64,000 nucleotides of DNA. Origin: Candidatus Woesearchaeota archaeon. Its GTDB lineage: Archaea; Nanobdellota; Nanobdellia; Woesearchaeales; UBA583. The notes under the pieces were generated by a model. That model did not search any database. It worked only from the letters and a program-made list of their open reading frames with translations, and was not told where the DNA came from. This document shows positions 15,252 to 23,347 of this stretch, piece after piece; within the stretch, counting starts at the first letter, position 1; each line of letters opens with the position of its first letter. A program made the translations under genes and the position numbers. The stretch covers positions 1,178,001 through 1,242,000 of the forward strand of contig CP060218.1 in assembly GCA_023898345.1 (NCBI GenBank). The letters run 5' to 3'.

Positions 15252-16070
15252 TTATACTGTTGAGCGCGAGAATCTGAAAAGACCAAAGGCCATATACTGG
15301 AAAAGAAGCATGAAAAGAAAAATGCCTAACAAAATTAGTTGAAGAAAACCTGAGGTTACGTTTAACATTGAGGCTCCGAGAATAAAAAAGGTTACACCTA
15401 ATGAGGGCAATACAATTCCTAAAAGGAGATACATCATAACAATTGGATTAAGTCTTTTAGAATAAGCTCTAATTTCAATGATTTTTTTCTCAGACATTTC
15501 GTCAATGAAATTCTCTAAAACTTCTTTAAGATCTACTCCCACATCAAGACTGTCTTTAAGTCTTTTGAGAAGAATTTTTAGATTATCTGATGCAGAATAT
15601 CCTGCAGCGTCAGTGATTGCTTGTTCAAGGTCTTTTCCTGTTTTGAAATCTGCGTATAATCGGTAAAAAAAGCGTCCACCGGGTCTTTTTACTGTACTGA
15701 GGCGCTGAATAGAGTTTCCTAAAGGGAGTCCTGACTCTAAACTTACTAAGAAAAATTCTGAAACAAATAACAAGTCTCCTTCAAGTGCTCGGGCTTCTTT
15801 TACGACCCACACATCAATAAAGGTGAAACAAAATTTAAAGATGAGAGGCGTTGCACAAAGGAGTGCTGGATATGCAAGAAATAGTATTCCAATATCATCT
15901 TTGAAAAAAGCAAAAAGGAGTATTCCTAAAAAGACTGTGAACATAAGGGTCATCTGTAAAACAATAAAAACATACTGGAAAGGTGTTTCGGTTCTATCGG
16001 CTTTCTTTAGCTTTAACTTTAACTCTGGATGTTTTCTTACAATACCTCTTATAAAATATGTTAGTCCCAT
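15252..16070 (-). CDS. Type IV pilus assembly membrane protein, TadB/GspF family
   Basis: A 272-residue partner of the TadC-like protein. It has a basic N-terminus, two TM segments (about residues 33-55 and 58-78), a GspF-type cytoplasmic domain (ALEGDLLFVSEFFLVSLESG; DVGVDLKEVLENFIDEMSEK) and two or three C-terminal TM segments. The tandem TadB/TadC arrangement after an ATPase gene is diagnostic of Tad-like and archaeal type IV pilus systems. It lies 8 nt from the ATPase stop and 6 nt from the next start, so it is co-transcribed. Confidence 0.85.
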   Translation of the reverse strand: MGLTYFIRGIVRKHPELKLKLKKADRTETPFQYVFIVLQMTLMFTVFLGILLFAFFKDDIGILFLAYPALLCATPLIFKFCFTFIDVWVVKEARALEGDLLFVSEFFLVSLESGLPLGNSIQRLSTVKRPGGRFFYRLYADFKTGKDLEQAITDAAGYSASDNLKILLKRLKDSLDVGVDLKEVLENFIDEMSEKKIIEIRAYSKRLNPIVMMYLLLGIVLPSLGVTFFILGASMLNVTSGFLQLILLGIFLFMLLFQYMAFGLFRFSRSTV

Positions 16071-16078
16071 TGTCTCTC

Positions 16079-17617
16079 TTACTTTTGTTTATTTGGTTTT
16101 TCCTCTGTTGGTTTCTGGTGTTTCCATTTGACGCTCTTGTGAAGAATTTTTCTTTTCTTGAGTCTTTCTTTTATTTGTTTTATGAGATTTTCTTTGTCTA
16201 AGTAATATTCATTTATTACCTCTCCAACTGCTGCTAAATCATTAATCTTAAAGTAAGCAAGGTAGGAAAGGATGACTGCTTTCTCTCTGAGTTGCATCAT
16301 AAATTCTTTTTCCGAAATTCCTTGCATTTCTTCTAACTTTTGTAAAAATGCGACTGGTTTTGCTTTGAAATAATGTTTGTTTGTTTTTGGATGGTGCTGA
16401 AGCACAACGTGGGCATCTCCATTTTCTCGCATCTCTGCAATTTGCAAGGTCACACGTTTTCCACTTCTTCTGTCTCTGTGCTGAACAACTACTAATCCTA
16501 AGGAACTAAGAGTAATTTTCGGAATTTCAATTGGTGCACTTGAAAGTCTTAGTATGGTTTCGGCTGCGGTGTTTGCGTGAAAGGTCCCATACACACTGTG
16601 GCCTGTACGCATTGCTTCGAAAAGAACTTCTGCTTCTTCTTTTTTACGAATTTCTCCAATGACTATTCTGTCTGGTCTCATACGGAGGGAGTTTACAATT
16701 AAATCCAACATAGAAACTTGACCTTTTCCTTCTTGATTTGCCTGCCTTGCTTCCATTGGCACCCAGTGTGTGTATTGGGGAAGTCGAATTTCTCTTGTAT
16801 CTTCAACGGACACGATACGCTGAGTTGCTGGAATAAAAGAACTGATGGCGTTAAGAAATGAAGTTTTTCCGGAACCTGTTCCTCCTGCGACAATAACACT
16901 AAATTCATTTTCTATGGCAATCCAAATTAAGGCAAGTGCGATGGAGGAACTTGTCTTTGAGGTTATAAGATCGGAAACTGTCCAGGGTTTGTCGGAAAAA
17001 CGACGAATTGTAATAGAAGATCCTTTTGTGGAAATGGCATTGAGTGTTGCATTCACACGATGACCTCCTCGAAGGTGAGCATCTAACAAAGGATTTAGAT
17101 TGGAAAAAAATTTTCTGTTTTCAAGAGCGATTCTTGAAGCAATATTTCTTATTTCTTCATCATTTGCAAAGGTTAGATTTGTTTTGAGCCACCCATGTTT
17201 TCGATGGTAAACCATTACTTTCTGATTTGGTCCATTAATTGCAATTTCTTCTATTCCTGAATCTGCAATAAGAATGTCCACTAAACCCAGATCGAGACTT
17301 TTCTGAACTAGATACGTCACTAGTTGACTTCGCTCTTCTAGAGCTAACATTGGAAAGTAAAATTTGAGCAGTTCTTCTACTTTTTTGACATAGGCTTTTT
17401 TCAAATCTTCATAATTAAAATTTTCTCCTTCTTTTTTTTCAAAGATTCCTTCTCGAATGAGATCTTCCTTAATTTTCTCAATAATAAATTCGGAATATTC
17501 TCCTATCTCCAAAATTCCTACGTCATAGCTTAGTTCTATGTCGCCTTTGTTGTGGAATACTATAATAGGAACTTTTGTATTTTCAAATTCTATCTTGTAT
17601 GTTTCCACAATTTTCAT
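16079..17617 (-). CDS. Type IV pilus secretion ATPase, TadA/CpaF/FlaI-like
   Basis: A 512-residue hexameric ATPase that powers pilus assembly at the cytoplasmic membrane. An N-terminal domain contains IADSGIEEIAINGP. The core follows with Walker A AGGTGSGKTSFL, the Asp box (VSVEDTREIRLPQ), Walker B (PDRIVIGEIR) and the His box (TGHSVYGTFHANTA), in the order typical of GspE/TadA proteins. The Arg-rich EARQANQEGKGQVSMLDL segment matches CpaF-type ATPases. A Lys-rich C-terminal tail ends the protein. It is 2 nt from the upstream 512-residue gene. Confidence 0.93.
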   Translation of the reverse strand: MKIVETYKIEFENTKVPIIVFHNKGDIELSYDVGILEIGEYSEFIIEKIKEDLIREGIFEKKEGENFNYEDLKKAYVKKVEELLKFYFPMLALEERSQLVTYLVQKSLDLGLVDILIADSGIEEIAINGPNQKVMVYHRKHGWLKTNLTFANDEEIRNIASRIALENRKFFSNLNPLLDAHLRGGHRVNATLNAISTKGSSITIRRFSDKPWTVSDLITSKTSSSIALALIWIAIENEFSVIVAGGTGSGKTSFLNAISSFIPATQRIVSVEDTREIRLPQYTHWVPMEARQANQEGKGQVSMLDLIVNSLRMRPDRIVIGEIRKKEEAEVLFEAMRTGHSVYGTFHANTAAETILRLSSAPIEIPKITLSSLGLVVVQHRDRRSGKRVTLQIAEMRENGDAHVVLQHHPKTNKHYFKAKPVAFLQKLEEMQGISEKEFMMQLREKAVILSYLAYFKINDLAAVGEVINEYYLDKENLIKQIKERLKKRKILHKSVKWKHQKPTEEKPNKQK

Positions 17618-17619
17618 TT

Positions 17620-19158
17620 TTATCCTAACCTTTTTTCAGAGATGATTTGTTTTGCTTTTGCAATGAGCTGTTGCTTTTTCTCAGAGCTTTGACGTAAGAG
17701 CTTCACACTTAATAGAAATTTCTGGTAGACTTCACGAAGTTCAACGGGATTGGTTTTTTCTTTTAATTCCTGAAAGTAGTGTTTTATGCGCTCAACTTGC
17801 TTTTCTTGACTTTCCCTAAGATCATTTTTAAAAAATTGAGTATTTTGACTTTGACCTTCTTGAACATCCCTAATTTTCTGATTACTTGGACTTCCTTCTT
17901 TTTCCAAACTTGGTTTTTTTGAATCTGTGTTCAGAGTTGGTTTGCTCGTTGGAACTTGCTGCAAATTTATTTGTTTTGTATGCGAACTACTTGGAAAGCG
18001 ATTCTTGATCTGAAGAATACGTGCTCCAAGCTCTGCTTTTTCATCGTGATATTGCCGAGGGAGAACTTTTAATTTTTGTTCAATTTCTGCTAGTATTTTA
18101 GGATCTGCTTTGTTTACTCGTTGTACGTATAAAAGATATTCTCTTATTCTTTCTATGGCTTTACTTGCAGTATAACTTTGCAAAAAGAGGTCAACACTGT
18201 GCTGTACTTGCAGTTTATTCACGGATTCAAAAATAGTATTAATTTGCTGATAGATTCCAATTTTTCTTTGTAAAAAAACTTCCGGAAGATCTCTGAAAAG
18301 GTGAATTATTTGGTCATATACTAGAAGTGTCTTTCCCAAATTTTTTGCTAAATAATATTCGTGAAAGAGGGAAAAGAGATTTTGCATTTCTTTTTCTTTT
18401 TGCTCAAAGTCATTGTGATATTCTCTCTCAAGATATGCTTGTGCTTTTGTTAGCAATTTGATTACGGCAACTTTCTCAGAATGAAGTTCAGAGAGAAAGA
18501 CCTTTGGCACTTTGTTGATTAAGTGGTGAAGTTGCTCAATGGTCTGTTCCATCATTAGTGGATCGTGATTTGCCATATGTTTTTTCAACTCTTCTGCAAG
18601 TTCGCGAATTCTGCTTTTTACTCTTATGACTTCTTTGTTTTTGTACTGCTCAAGTCTTCCTTCTATAACGAGTTGCCGCTCACGGATATTGTTTGCTAAA
18701 GTTATTTTCTGAGTTAGAAACTCTCTTGGAAAAAGGTGATACTGTTTGAGGAGATCATTAAAAAAATTCATAATTGAGGTAAAATCATTTGTTAGGATAA
18801 CTTTGTCTAAGGATGCAAAAAGAGTAAGGGTGTACTGCTCACTTTGAGCAACAATTTGTGAAAGTGTTTGAAAATATTCGTTTGTGTATCTATTTCCAAC
18901 TTCTTTGAGAGCTTTTTCTCCTGAACCACTTAGAGCCAGAAACTTATTTGGAAGGTCTTCATCAAAATGTTTTATCTCTTCATAGACGTCTCGTAAAATT
19001 TGAAGATCTTGGGCTTCCATCCCTTCTTCGATCTTACTTTGAACTCGTCGTTCAACTTCTTGCTGAAATTCGAGACTTACGCCTGCGCGCTCTTCCTCTT
19101 CGTACACGTCTTCGTCTTTTGCATATTTTGCCAGAAATGAATCGATATCAATTACCAT
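17620..19158 (-). CDS. Uncharacterised helical protein of the pilus operon, 512 aa
   Basis: No named family recognised. It is highly charged and helical throughout, with long Glu/Lys/Gln-rich coiled-coil-like stretches. A disordered Ser/Pro/Gln region (about residues 395-440) precedes a short C-terminal helical domain (LRESQEKQVERIKHYFQELK). There is no signal peptide or TM segment, so it is cytoplasmic. It sits between a small winged-helix-like gene and the ATPase with 2-nt spacing, so it is very likely a dedicated assembly or regulatory factor of this pilus. The name would rest on context alone. Confidence 0.75.
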   Translation of the reverse strand: MVIDIDSFLAKYAKDEDVYEEEERAGVSLEFQQEVERRVQSKIEEGMEAQDLQILRDVYEEIKHFDEDLPNKFLALSGSGEKALKEVGNRYTNEYFQTLSQIVAQSEQYTLTLFASLDKVILTNDFTSIMNFFNDLLKQYHLFPREFLTQKITLANNIRERQLVIEGRLEQYKNKEVIRVKSRIRELAEELKKHMANHDPLMMEQTIEQLHHLINKVPKVFLSELHSEKVAVIKLLTKAQAYLEREYHNDFEQKEKEMQNLFSLFHEYYLAKNLGKTLLVYDQIIHLFRDLPEVFLQRKIGIYQQINTIFESVNKLQVQHSVDLFLQSYTASKAIERIREYLLYVQRVNKADPKILAEIEQKLKVLPRQYHDEKAELGARILQIKNRFPSSSHTKQINLQQVPTSKPTLNTDSKKPSLEKEGSPSNQKIRDVQEGQSQNTQFFKNDLRESQEKQVERIKHYFQELKEKTNPVELREVYQKFLLSVKLLRQSSEKKQQLIAKAKQIISEKRLG

Positions 19159-19160
19159 GT

Positions 19161-19610
19161 TTAAGCGAGAACCTCAAGATCTTTTTTGTATTTTAGCCAA
19201 GCTGCCTCAATTCTGTTTTGTTGAGTTATCCCATATCCTTGTGCTTTTTTTATGAACAACTGCTGAATTTCTGCCTGATATTTTAGGATGAAGGAGGGCC
19301 ACAATCTTTTTGTTTGGTCAAGAGAGAGATTGTGTTCCCTTGCTTTTTCTAGGAAAATTTCTTTGAGATGCATAACATCGATGTCAGAGCGCGATTTTTT
19401 CTCTTTGTCCTCGTTGTAACTCACAAAGCCTTCGAATCCCCGATAAACAACGAAGATAACTTTGTACTCTTCTAAGACTAAAAGCCATCTTTCGATTGCT
19501 TCCAGGGGTAAGTTGAGATGTTGTACAATTCTGGCAATACTACAATTTCGATTATCTTTTACAAATGCTACTAACTCGTCCACGGGCGTTGTCAGAACTC
19601 TACTTGACAT
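19161..19610 (-). CDS. Winged-helix-like protein, first gene of the pilus operon
   Basis: A 149-residue protein. Its first ~60 residues fit a winged helix (DELVAFVKDNRNCSIARIVQ; IERWLLVLEEYKVIFVVYRG), the strand-like YKVIFVVY being the wing. The C-terminal half is helical. A box around 19633-19641 (GTTAAAATC read on the minus strand) is about 27 nt before the ATG, so this is the leaderless first gene of a run of five closely spaced genes. It could be a local transcription regulator or, as in some secretion systems, a structural winged-helix subunit. Confidence 0.6.
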   Translation of the reverse strand: MSSRVLTTPVDELVAFVKDNRNCSIARIVQHLNLPLEAIERWLLVLEEYKVIFVVYRGFEGFVSYNEDKEKKSRSDIDVMHLKEIFLEKAREHNLSLDQTKRLWPSFILKYQAEIQQLFIKKAQGYGITQQNRIEAAWLKYKKDLEVLA

Positions 19611-19710
19611 GCTTTTTTTGAAGAGGGAGTGATTTTAACCCTTTATCCTCATCCCTTAGTGAATAATGGGTAAAAAAGATAGAGTGGAAAAAGACAAAAG
19701 ATAAAAAGTT

Positions 19711-19726
19711 AAAAAAAAAAAAAAAA
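19711..19726 (-). terminator. Oligo-T terminator (T16)
   Basis: Sixteen T residues on the minus strand begin directly after the stop codon of the 209-residue membrane-protein gene, a strong archaeal intrinsic termination signal without a hairpin. Confidence 0.6.
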
Positions 19727-20356
19727 CTATTTTTGTGGAGCAAGAGAAACGAGATAGTAGGAAAGACCTTCAGCTTCTGAATCTGCTTCTCCTTCTTTAG
19801 CGTAAAAAACCATGCATCCTTGCTGTTCATCTTTGTTCTCGGCATCTGAGGTTAAAAAAAGGATATTTGATCCGTCTGAATCACAACTCAAATTCTTTTC
19901 TTTTGTATAGGAAATTCCTCTCCCTCTCAAAGCTTTTTCAATGTAAAACAAGGCGGTGCTACTTGAAAAGCTTTCATCAAGTGATAAGCGTACAGTGCTT
20001 TGCTGGCCAATTTGTTCTGCAAGTGTTTTCAGATCCTCGCGGTCTTTGTATTGATCAATGTTAAGAAAAATAATGTCTTCTCCATTTAGTCTTGCCCCCC
20101 AAAAAACTTGTCCTGATGTTTGGTCTGTCATCTGCTGGAAAGGTATGTCGCTAAGCTGAGTGCTTTCCCCTTGGCTATTACTTCTCCCTCCACTCATCAT
20201 TGCAAAACCGACTAAGGAAACGAGCATAATAATTAGGATGAATATACTCCCGCCCTTTGGCGCACCTTGCTTCTTCGCGCTCTTTTTCGCCCCAACTTGA
20301 GGCTTTTGACTTTTGCTCTTTTGGTTTTGTTTTTCCACTTTCTTTTTTACACCCAA
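19727..20356 (-). CDS. Membrane-anchored protein with Lys-rich N-terminus
   Basis: Not recognised. It has 209 residues. A very basic, low-complexity N-terminal tail (about 1-36, KKKVEKQNQKSKSQK-type) is followed by a TM segment (about 37-56, SIFILIIMLVSLVGFAMMSG) and a mixed alpha/beta outer domain with two Cys (LSCDSDG, QQGCMVF). That domain could be disulphide-bonded outside. It overlaps the preceding gene by 10 nt, indicating coupling, and ends at an oligo-T terminator. Confidence 0.6.
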   Translation of the reverse strand: MGVKKKVEKQNQKSKSQKPQVGAKKSAKKQGAPKGGSIFILIIMLVSLVGFAMMSGGRSNSQGESTQLSDIPFQQMTDQTSGQVFWGARLNGEDIIFLNIDQYKDREDLKTLAEQIGQQSTVRLSLDESFSSSTALFYIEKALRGRGISYTKEKNLSCDSDGSNILFLTSDAENKDEQQGCMVFYAKEGEADSEAEGLSYYLVSLAPQK

Positions 20357-20583
20357 GATCCTTTTTCTGCCACTATGGCATCTCCACGAGTTTTTCTTGC
20401 ATTTTTTAAAAAAAGAACTTTGAAATTTTCATTTAGTGGCGTTCCTTCTCCCTCTTCTCGCATACAGATTTTTCGCTCAAGTTTGAAGCTAAGCTCTGTC
20501 TTGGACTCGCTTTGTTTTGAGAGAGTATCTGCAAAAGAATCCATTATCTGTTTTGCTTCTTGCAAAATTTTTTCTTTATCCAT
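20347..20583 (-). CDS. Small conserved protein, possibly archaeal GatC-like
   Basis: A 78-residue acidic/basic helical protein ending NARKTRGDAIVAEKGSWV. Small archaeal proteins with this kind of ending are often annotated as an Asp-tRNA(Asn)/Glu-tRNA(Gln) amidotransferase C-like subunit; I recall the resemblance but cannot confirm it. No GatA or GatB gene is in the window. The 53-bp gap to the divergent membrane-protein gene contains CTTAATAAATC (20601-20611), which can serve as a TATA box in both directions. Confidence 0.45.
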   Translation of the reverse strand: MDKEKILQEAKQIMDSFADTLSKQSESKTELSFKLERKICMREEGEGTPLNENFKVLFLKNARKTRGDAIVAEKGSWV

Positions 20584-20636
20584 TTTTCTAAGTTATCTGC
20601 GCAATCTTAATAAATCTTTTCCCCACCTCATTTTTT

Positions 20637-21299
20637 ATGGATAGTCAAGCCATTCGCCAATATGCACTAGAGTACTTAGAGAAAGGGTATACTAAGGACC
20701 AAATTCGGGAAGGTCTTAAGGGTTATGCCGAAAAGGAAGATGTTGATAATGTTCTGTTTCAAATTCCAGACAATAATGCTAAGAAAAGTCTTCACAAAAG
20801 ACTTCTTTTGCTTTTCCTCGTCTTTATTCAATTTTTATTTCAGGCCATGTTTTTTTATTTTTTTTATGATATTTCACAGGAGTCAAAGATTACAACGTCG
20901 CTCGTTCTTGTAGGGGCAGGAATTTTTTCTCTCTGCTACGTTTTGGTTTTATTTTTTCTCATCACGCTTCGTAGGAGTGGATTTTTCTTTCTCCACATTC
21001 TTTCGGGGCTTTTGTTTTGCCAGTTTGTCTACATATTTATTTTTAATAGTACAAGCCTCGATTTTAGTGGAATCCTCATGATTGGCATTTGTATTGCTGT
21101 GATTATTGAGAACATTTTTCTTTCTCACTCTCTTAAAAAAGATATTTACAATGACATGAAAACCTCAAGTGACCTCAGAAAAGAAATTGAGGCTGATGAG
21201 AAAGAAAGTGAGACTGAACCTCAAGAAACTGAAGATTCAAAAGACACATTTTTTGAAAAAGAAATTTCGGAAGAAGATGAAGTTGAGAGAAAAAATTGA
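20637..21299 (+). CDS. Four-TM membrane protein with acidic tail
   Basis: Not recognised. It has 220 residues. An N-terminal soluble helical region of about 55 residues (IRQYALEYLEKGYTKDQIRE, resembling a small UBA-like helix set) is followed by four hydrophobic segments (about 56-80, 85-108, 112-135 and 140-162). A strongly acidic C-terminal tail (EADEKESETEPQETEDSKD) ends the protein. The divergent promoter at 20601-20611 is about 31 nt upstream. Confidence 0.6.
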   Translation: MDSQAIRQYALEYLEKGYTKDQIREGLKGYAEKEDVDNVLFQIPDNNAKKSLHKRLLLLFLVFIQFLFQAMFFYFFYDISQESKITTSLVLVGAGIFSLCYVLVLFFLITLRRSGFFFLHILSGLLFCQFVYIFIFNSTSLDFSGILMIGICIAVIIENIFLSHSLKKDIYNDMKTSSDLRKEIEADEKESETEPQETEDSKDTFFEKEISEEDEVERKN

Positions 21300-21368
21300 C
21301 TGAAAGGTCAGAAAACTCCTACTCCTCCCTCAGCCTAAAGACAGCACGGAGTTCTTTCGAACGATAAT

Positions 21369-21860
21369 TTAACATTGAATTTTCATCTCAATTTTGCCTC
21401 TCCCTTGTATATCTGTCCAACACTGAGTTTCGAGTGTGTTTTCTTCAATCTTTATGGCCCTTTGTATTTGGTAGTCAGTAATTTCATAATTTTCTCCTGA
21501 ACCGGAATAGCTTGTTTTGAGAAGAACTGCTGAATCTGTATTGTCATTTCCTTCATAAATTTTTTTTAAATCTTGGGCTAATTTACTGTTTCCTTCATAG
21601 GCTTGCTCACTTACGATGCAGAGTGTGTTGCTTGTACAGTAGCTTAAGGAAAATAGTTTATTGTTGCCTTTGTTTAAGGGATCAGCGCAATATGCTATTG
21701 CATTTTGTATGTCCTGCTGCAAAAGAACTTGTTCTGTTTTACACAAGGTTTCTTGAGCCCCATAAAAACGGGATAAACCAAAGAGAAGTAATCCTATAAA
21801 CACAATTCCCATCATAATGAAAAGGAGAATCTGCATAGTAACGGCTTTTTTTGTTTTCAT
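21369..21860 (-). CDS. Membrane-anchored exported protein, 163 aa
   Basis: Not recognised. A short basic start (MKTKKAVTMQ) precedes one N-terminal TM segment (ILLFIMMGIVFIGLLLFGLS), then an external domain with five or more Cys (CKTEQ, CADP, CTSNTLC, CWTD and the terminal Cys), probably disulphide-bonded. The frame extends to 21968, but the box AAATATAATC (around 21882-21891) lies about 27 nt before the ATG at 21860, so I start there. The N-terminus resembles pilin-like exported proteins of DPANN archaea without a clear class III cleavage motif. Confidence 0.6.
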   Translation of the reverse strand: MKTKKAVTMQILLFIMMGIVFIGLLLFGLSRFYGAQETLCKTEQVLLQQDIQNAIAYCADPLNKGNNKLFSLSYCTSNTLCIVSEQAYEGNSKLAQDLKKIYEGNDNTDSAVLLKTSYSGSGENYEITDYQIQRAIKIEENTLETQCWTDIQGRGKIEMKIQC

Positions 21861-22026
21861 ATCTTTTTTTTTTTGCAAGGAGATTATATTTTTTTGTTTT
21901 CTATAGAGAGTGCTCAGAAGTTTTTTTCTCTCTTTTTTTGTTTGAATGAAATAGTGAATATTTGGCACTGCAAAAGTAATTTCCGAGAGACTTGTTTAAA
22001 CTTACTTTTTCGTGACAAAATACCTT

Positions 22027-22172
22027 AAGTAAAGAAATCGCTAAAATGTGCCTATCCCAATCAGAGCAGAGCTCCGAGATATTACAGCAATTTTCAAGAC
22101 ACGATTTCTAACTCCCAGCTGGGTGGTCGCAGCAGAGCTGTGGCGGGTATAATACCCAGCTAAGGAATCAAA
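22027..22172 (+). repeat. Dispersed two-hairpin element, copy C (expanded, composite)
   Basis: The 5' half matches copy B (AAGTAAAGAAATCGCTAAAA, GTGCCTATCCCAATC), runs through a degenerate 3' half, then gains about 60 extra bases and a second, intact 3' hairpin (CAGAGCTG..GGGTATAATACCCAGCT AAGGAAT). It lies in the 404-bp divergent gap upstream of the E1-alpha gene; nothing else is visible there except promoters. Confidence 0.7.
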
Positions 22173-22234
22173 AATTTGTTAGCGGGAATTATTTTTGATG
22201 TGTGGCATATCTTCTCTTCTCAATAGTAAAGAAA

Positions 22235-22243
22235 GACTATAAG
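22235..22243 (+). promoter_or_regulatory. TATA box of the PDH operon
   Basis: GACTATAAG is centred 26 nt before the ATG at 22265, fixing that codon as the probable leaderless start of the operon. Confidence 0.55.
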
Positions 22244-22264
22244 AAAATCTCTCCTTTACTTCTC

Positions 22265-23347
22265 ATGTCAATTGAAGAAAAAGGTCAGTTCAGCGTGCAT
22301 TATGTGCAGGTAATGGATAAGGATGGAAATATCGACATGACTTTGCATCCTAACCTCGATGAGTCTAAAATCAAAGAGTTGTATCACCTCATGATGCTTC
22401 TTCGTGTTATGGATGAGAAATGTTTTAATCTTCAGAGAAGTGGAAAAATTGGAACTTATGCTCAAACTCGTGGCCAGGAAGCGTCCGAAGTCGGCTCTGC
22501 TTTTGCTCTTGAAGAAAGAGATTGGGTTGTTCCTTCTTTTCGTGAAATGGGAGTTTTTATTGTACGTGGCGTAGATAAAGCTAAACTTATTCAAGGCTGG
22601 AATGGCGACACGCGTGCATTTGCAAATCCTGACGGTGCCCACAATCTCCCTCTTTCTATTCCTATTGCATCTCAGCTCTTGCATGCTGTTGGTCTTGCTT
22701 GGGCTGCCAAATTACAGAAAAAAGATGAGGTCGTCATGGTTTATTTTGGGGATGGAGCAACTTCTGAAGGAGACTTTCACGAAGCTATGAACTTTGCTGG
22801 CGTGTACAAACTCCCTATTGTTTTTTTTAACCAAAATAATCAATGGGCAATTTCTACCCCTCGAACAATTCAGACTGCAACTCAAACTATTGCTCAGAAA
22901 GCTATTGCTTATGGTTTTGAAGGTGTGCAAGTTGATGGGAATGATGTTCTTGGTGTTTATCGTATCACCAAAGAAGCTATTGAGAAGGCAAGACGTGGTG
23001 AGGGTCCAACACTTATTGAAGCTTTGACATTTAGAATGGGAGACCACACGACAAGTGATGATGCAGCTAAGTACAGAGATCCTGCGCTTGTTGAGGAATG
23101 GAAACAAAAGGATCCTCTCCTTCGTCTTGAAAAATACTTCCAGAAGAAAGGAACGTGGAGTGATGAGTATAAGAATTGGGTTGTCAGCACAGTAACAAAG
23201 GAAGTTGAAGATGCTGTCGCTGCTGGACTTAGTGTTGAAGCTCCGAGCTACGAACAGTTGTTTGATGATGTTTTTGCGGAGAAACCTTGGTGTCTTGTTG
23301 AACAACAGCAACAGCTCAAGGAAGAATTGGAGGGAAAGAAAGAATGA
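22265..23347 (+). CDS. pdhA: Pyruvate (2-oxoacid) dehydrogenase E1 component, alpha subunit
   Basis: Thiamine-diphosphate-dependent decarboxylase half of a 2-oxoacid dehydrogenase complex, 360 residues from the TATA-supported ATG. Signature regions are the TPP/Mg motif GDGATSEGDFHEAMNFAG, ending in NQNNQWAIS, and the early KIGTYAQTRGQEASEVGSA stretch. The FRMGDHTTSDDAAKYR segment corresponds to the phosphorylation/active-site loop with the conserved HxTxDD. The start overlaps nothing; the stop overlaps the E1-beta start by 4 nt (ATGA), so the subunits are translationally coupled. Pyruvate is the likeliest substrate, but branched-chain 2-oxoacids cannot be excluded. Confidence 0.92.
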   Translation: MSIEEKGQFSVHYVQVMDKDGNIDMTLHPNLDESKIKELYHLMMLLRVMDEKCFNLQRSGKIGTYAQTRGQEASEVGSAFALEERDWVVPSFREMGVFIVRGVDKAKLIQGWNGDTRAFANPDGAHNLPLSIPIASQLLHAVGLAWAAKLQKKDEVVMVYFGDGATSEGDFHEAMNFAGVYKLPIVFFNQNNQWAISTPRTIQTATQTIAQKAIAYGFEGVQVDGNDVLGVYRITKEAIEKARRGEGPTLIEALTFRMGDHTTSDDAAKYRDPALVEEWKQKDPLLRLEKYFQKKGTWSDEYKNWVVSTVTKEVEDAVAAGLSVEAPSYEQLFDDVFAEKPWCLVEQQQQLKEELEGKKE

